From contig JAZSOS010000038.1 in the NCBI GenBank assembly GCA_045537045.1, forward strand, positions 23,819 to 87,818: DNA of 64,000 bases, read 5' to 3'. Positions 61,769 through 64,000 of this stretch are shown here, piece after piece. The notes below the pieces were generated by a model. It was not told where the DNA came from. It did no database searches and saw only the letters and a list, made by a program, of their open reading frames with translations. This DNA is from SIG480 sp045537045 (lineage in GTDB: Bacteria > Bacillota > Clostridia > Oscillospirales > JAAYXM01). How positions within the stretch are numbered: position 1 is the first letter of the stretch; every line of letters starts with the position of its first letter. The position numbers and the translations under genes are program-made.

Positions 61769-62962
61769 CTACCTCACGATACTGTCTGTTTTTTTCAGAG
61801 CGCATTTAAGATATCTGACCGATGAGCGTATGTCGCGTATATCAAGCACTCCGTCGGAAATGCAGGGGTTTAAAAGTCCGAAGATAAAAAATATGGCAAA
61901 TTTTATTTTGCTCTTGCTGCGCCGGAGGTATGCGGGAAATGCAAGCAAATCCTGAAGAAGAAAGCGCATCCTGTGCCCGACCCTATAATTCGGTTTAAAA
62001 CAAGTAAATACAGGAGGATTCTCACCGCGTGCTGCCCGGCAAAGTGCGAGGGGAATATTGCAACCGGAATTCGGGGCAAGGGCAGAGCTTCCCCAGAAGC
62101 GCGGGTTAATCTCCATAAGATAAAATCCTGTCTCACGGCTTCCTTTAAATTCGACCATTGCAACGCCAACCCAATCAAGCGCGCGCAAAAGCTTTACTGC
62201 ATAATCGGCAAGCTCTGGAAGGTCAGCACTTTCACAGAAGCAGGATGGTCCGCCGGATGCGGGATATTCGCGAAGCCTGTGATGACAGAAGATTTCAAGC
62301 GGCTCGTGATTTTTGCCGAAGACAGCAGAGACACCGTATCCGTCACCTGTGATATATTGCTGGACGAGGATATCGCCGCTGTGCTTTGCAAATTCGGGAT
62401 AGCTTTTCAAAAAGTCCTCTTTGGTGTTTACTATTTTATATCTTTCATCAGGAGAAAGACCGAGCATCTCGCCCGCGGGAAGCTTTATTACTGCCGGATA
62501 GGTGATGCGAAGAGACAATTCTTCCACAGTCTCATTTTCTTTTAAGAACGTTGTTTTGGGAACAGGAATACCGATACTTTCGGCAAAGGGAATAAGCCGT
62601 GACTTATCGTTTGCAAGCTCAATTGAAGAAAGGGGAGGTAATGTCGCATCTGCAAACTCTTCTATCTCATCTCGCCTTTTGCACATTGCAAGGAGCGATG
62701 TTATTCCTACCGGAATGATAACTGGAGGCTCGGGGTGCTTTTTCGAAAGCTTTCTTAAATCGGCAACAAACTGCGTCGGATTTTCTTCTGCGTCGGAGAT
62801 ATAGGCGGTTTCCGTTGTGTATTTTGAATAAAAGCCGAGTTCTGCACCTTTTTTGCAGACCGTTCGTTCCGTTGCGGTAATATGAAAACCCTCTTTGCCG
62901 AGCGAGCGAATAACCGGCAGGCTCATGCGGTAACGGACATCTGTGACGATTACAGATTTCAA
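61769..62962 (-). CDS. ATP-grasp carboxylate-amine ligase family protein
   Basis: 397 residues. N-terminal Rossmann-like pre-ATP-grasp domain (VIVTDVRYRMSLPVIRSLGK), then the ATP-grasp core with YPAVIKLPAGEM, ILVQQYITGDGYGVSAVF and the Mg2+-binding VEFKGSRETGFYLMEINPRF. A basic C-terminal tail has a hydrophobic patch. Forms an amide or ester bond using ATP. Substrates are unknown. First gene of the operon with PHP and NodB proteins. TTG start. Confidence 0.87.
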   Translation of the reverse strand: MKSVIVTDVRYRMSLPVIRSLGKEGFHITATERTVCKKGAELGFYSKYTTETAYISDAEENPTQFVADLRKLSKKHPEPPVIIPVGITSLLAMCKRRDEIEEFADATLPPLSSIELANDKSRLIPFAESIGIPVPKTTFLKENETVEELSLRITYPAVIKLPAGEMLGLSPDERYKIVNTKEDFLKSYPEFAKHSGDILVQQYITGDGYGVSAVFGKNHEPLEIFCHHRLREYPASGGPSCFCESADLPELADYAVKLLRALDWVGVAMVEFKGSRETGFYLMEINPRFWGSSALAPNSGCNIPLALCRAARGENPPVFTCFKPNYRVGHRMRFLLQDLLAFPAYLRRSKSKIKFAIFFIFGLLNPCISDGVLDIRDIRSSVRYLKCALKKTDSIVR

Positions 62963-62999
62963 ATCAGACGCGCCCCTTTCTTTTTTACATTATTATATT

Positions 63000-63029
63000 A
63001 GTATACCACAAATTACCGGTAGTTGTAAA
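63000..63029 (-). promoter_or_regulatory. Sigma-A promoter of the ATP-grasp operon
   Basis: Minus strand TTTACA (63029-63024), an 18-base spacer and TATACT (63005-63000), 37 bases before the start codon. Confidence 0.7.
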
Positions 63030-63065
63030 GCATAAGGATAACTAATAACTAAAAGATGATGTAGG

Positions 63066-64000
63066 TGTTACAATGATGTGTGACAAATAAATAAAAAAGG
63101 GTAGCGAATAGAAGCGACCTGTGTTAAGGTTGAGTTGCTCAGACAAAACCGAAAGGCAGGTGTCACCCTATTCGCTATGAATAAGATAACACAAGATATG
63201 CGCTTTAAGCAAGTGGTAATTGAATATTCTTTTAAACATGGAGTAACAAAAGCAGCAATCCGGTATAAAACAAGCAGACAAAATATATACCGTTGGCGCA
63301 ATAAATATGATGGAACGGTACGTTCACTTGCTGACCGTTCTCATCGTCCGCACAGTCATCCAAATCAACACACTGAAGAAGAAATCACACTCGTCAAGAA
63401 TATGCGTCGTCGAAACCCTTATTCGGGTTTAGTGGTGTTTTGGGTTAAGCTTCGTCAACGAGGATATACCAGATCTATTTCGGGACTATACCGCCTTTTA
63501 AGGCGAATAGACGGAAAGCCTGTTAAGCTTCCTAATCCAAAAGAAAAAACAAAACCATATGAGCAAATGCAGTATCCGGGTCAACGAGTGCAGATTGATG
63601 TAAAATTCGTCCCTGCTGCCTGTCTTGCTGGAAATGCAAAAGAAGAGAAATTCTATCAATACACTTTCATCGATGAATACAGCCGTTTTCGATATTTGGA
63701 AGCATTCAAAGAGCATAGTACCTACTCTTCAACTCAATTCCTTCTTCATGTTATTGAGAAGTTCCCTTATGCTATTGAATGCGTTCAAACTGATAATGGC
63801 TTTGAATTTACAAACCGATTGAGCAACAGCAGAGTAAAGCCTTTGACTCTTTTTGAAAAAACACTTGCTCAAATGGGAATTAGACACAAACTAATTAAAC
63901 CTTTTACTCCTAGACACAACGGAAAAGTTGAACGCAGTCACCGCAAGGACAATGAAGAATTCTATGCTCGTCATACCTTCTTTTCGTTCGACGATTTCAA
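63066..64000 (+). mobile_element. Insertion sequence, IS481-like, left part only
   Basis: The element seems to begin near TGTTACAATGATGTGTGACA (63066), upstream of a transposase that runs off the window. The right end and target duplication cannot be seen. No gene occupies 63030-63176. Confidence 0.6.
63177..64000 (+). CDS. IS481-family (IS3-like) DDE transposase, 3' end outside window
   Basis: The open frame from ATG 63177 runs to the window end (274 codons). It has an N-terminal HTH (GVTKAAIRYKTSRQNIYRW), then an RNase H-fold integrase core with the first catalytic Asp in RVQIDVKFV, the second in VQTDNGFEF and the Glu in NGKVERSHRKDNEEFY. GGCAGG lies upstream. Uninterrupted within the window, so possibly active. 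Confidence 0.9.
   Translation, partial: MNKITQDMRFKQVVIEYSFKHGVTKAAIRYKTSRQNIYRWRNKYDGTVRSLADRSHRPHSHPNQHTEEEITLVKNMRRRNPYSGLVVFWVKLRQRGYTRSISGLYRLLRRIDGKPVKLPNPKEKTKPYEQMQYPGQRVQIDVKFVPAACLAGNAKEEKFYQYTFIDEYSRFRYLEAFKEHSTYSSTQFLLHVIEKFPYAIECVQTDNGFEFTNRLSNSRVKPLTLFEKTLAQMGIRHKLIKPFTPRHNGKVERSHRKDNEEFYARHTFFSFDDF

Overview
The window is a chromosomal segment of a low- to mid-GC, spore-forming member of the Clostridia (Firmicutes). Evidence: a complete spoIIIAA-AH operon; a division and cell-wall cluster whose MurE carries the DNPR motif of meso-diaminopimelate-adding enzymes; a long PPi-dependent phosphofructokinase; an IspH fused to S1 domains; a large Alu-type SRP RNA just upstream of dnaX-ybaB-recR; and strong Shine-Dalgarno sequences with sigma-A promoters of 17-18 bp spacing. 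I cannot name the species. An uncultured gut-type Oscillospirales or Eubacteriales lineage would fit, but that is inference.

Layout. 1-9246: peptidoglycan and division cluster (murE, murF, mraY, ftsW, murG, murA, divIB, ftsZ), without murD or ftsA. 9325-13051: tex, converging on a phosphohexomutase with a perfect shared terminator. 13214-18351: spoIIIA operon (sigma-E-like promoter) and an Asp23 gene. 18421-21326: P-type ATPase under a yybP-ykoY (Mn2+) riboswitch. 21349-25960: PPi-PFK, then a decaying aminotransferase/amidohydrolase cluster. 26060-32134: trmB, an RpiR regulator, a flavoprotein, cmk, plsC and ispH-S1. 32304-35944: heterodimeric ABC exporter. 36138-39675: rpmG-secE-nusG-rplKA-rplJL, with two L1-binding leaders and an L10 leader. 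39810-39901: tRNA-Ser(GGA).

39935-48000 is an AT-richer accessory region. It holds a palindromic array of mini-hairpins beside a four-helix-bundle gene, an ImmA/XRE regulatory module, an acyl-adenylate ligase and a 1302-residue SGNH/SLH surface protein. 48080-54198 carries an Lrp regulator, an AGCS symporter, the feoAB iron system with two related operator-like repeats, and glnA; asnA follows. 55235-58254 is SRP RNA-dnaX-ybaB-recR, followed by tRNA-Leu(UAG). The minus strand then holds a CDF transporter and an ATP-grasp/PHP/NodB-deacetylase operon. The window ends inside an IS481-like transposase.

The most notable points are the hairpin array with its four-helix-bundle neighbour, a Shine-Dalgarno and in-frame ATG inside the ispH-S1 fusion, paired L1 rRNA-mimic sites, and twin GTTAGC repeats at feoA and feoB. 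No CRISPR array, rRNA gene or complete prophage was seen.
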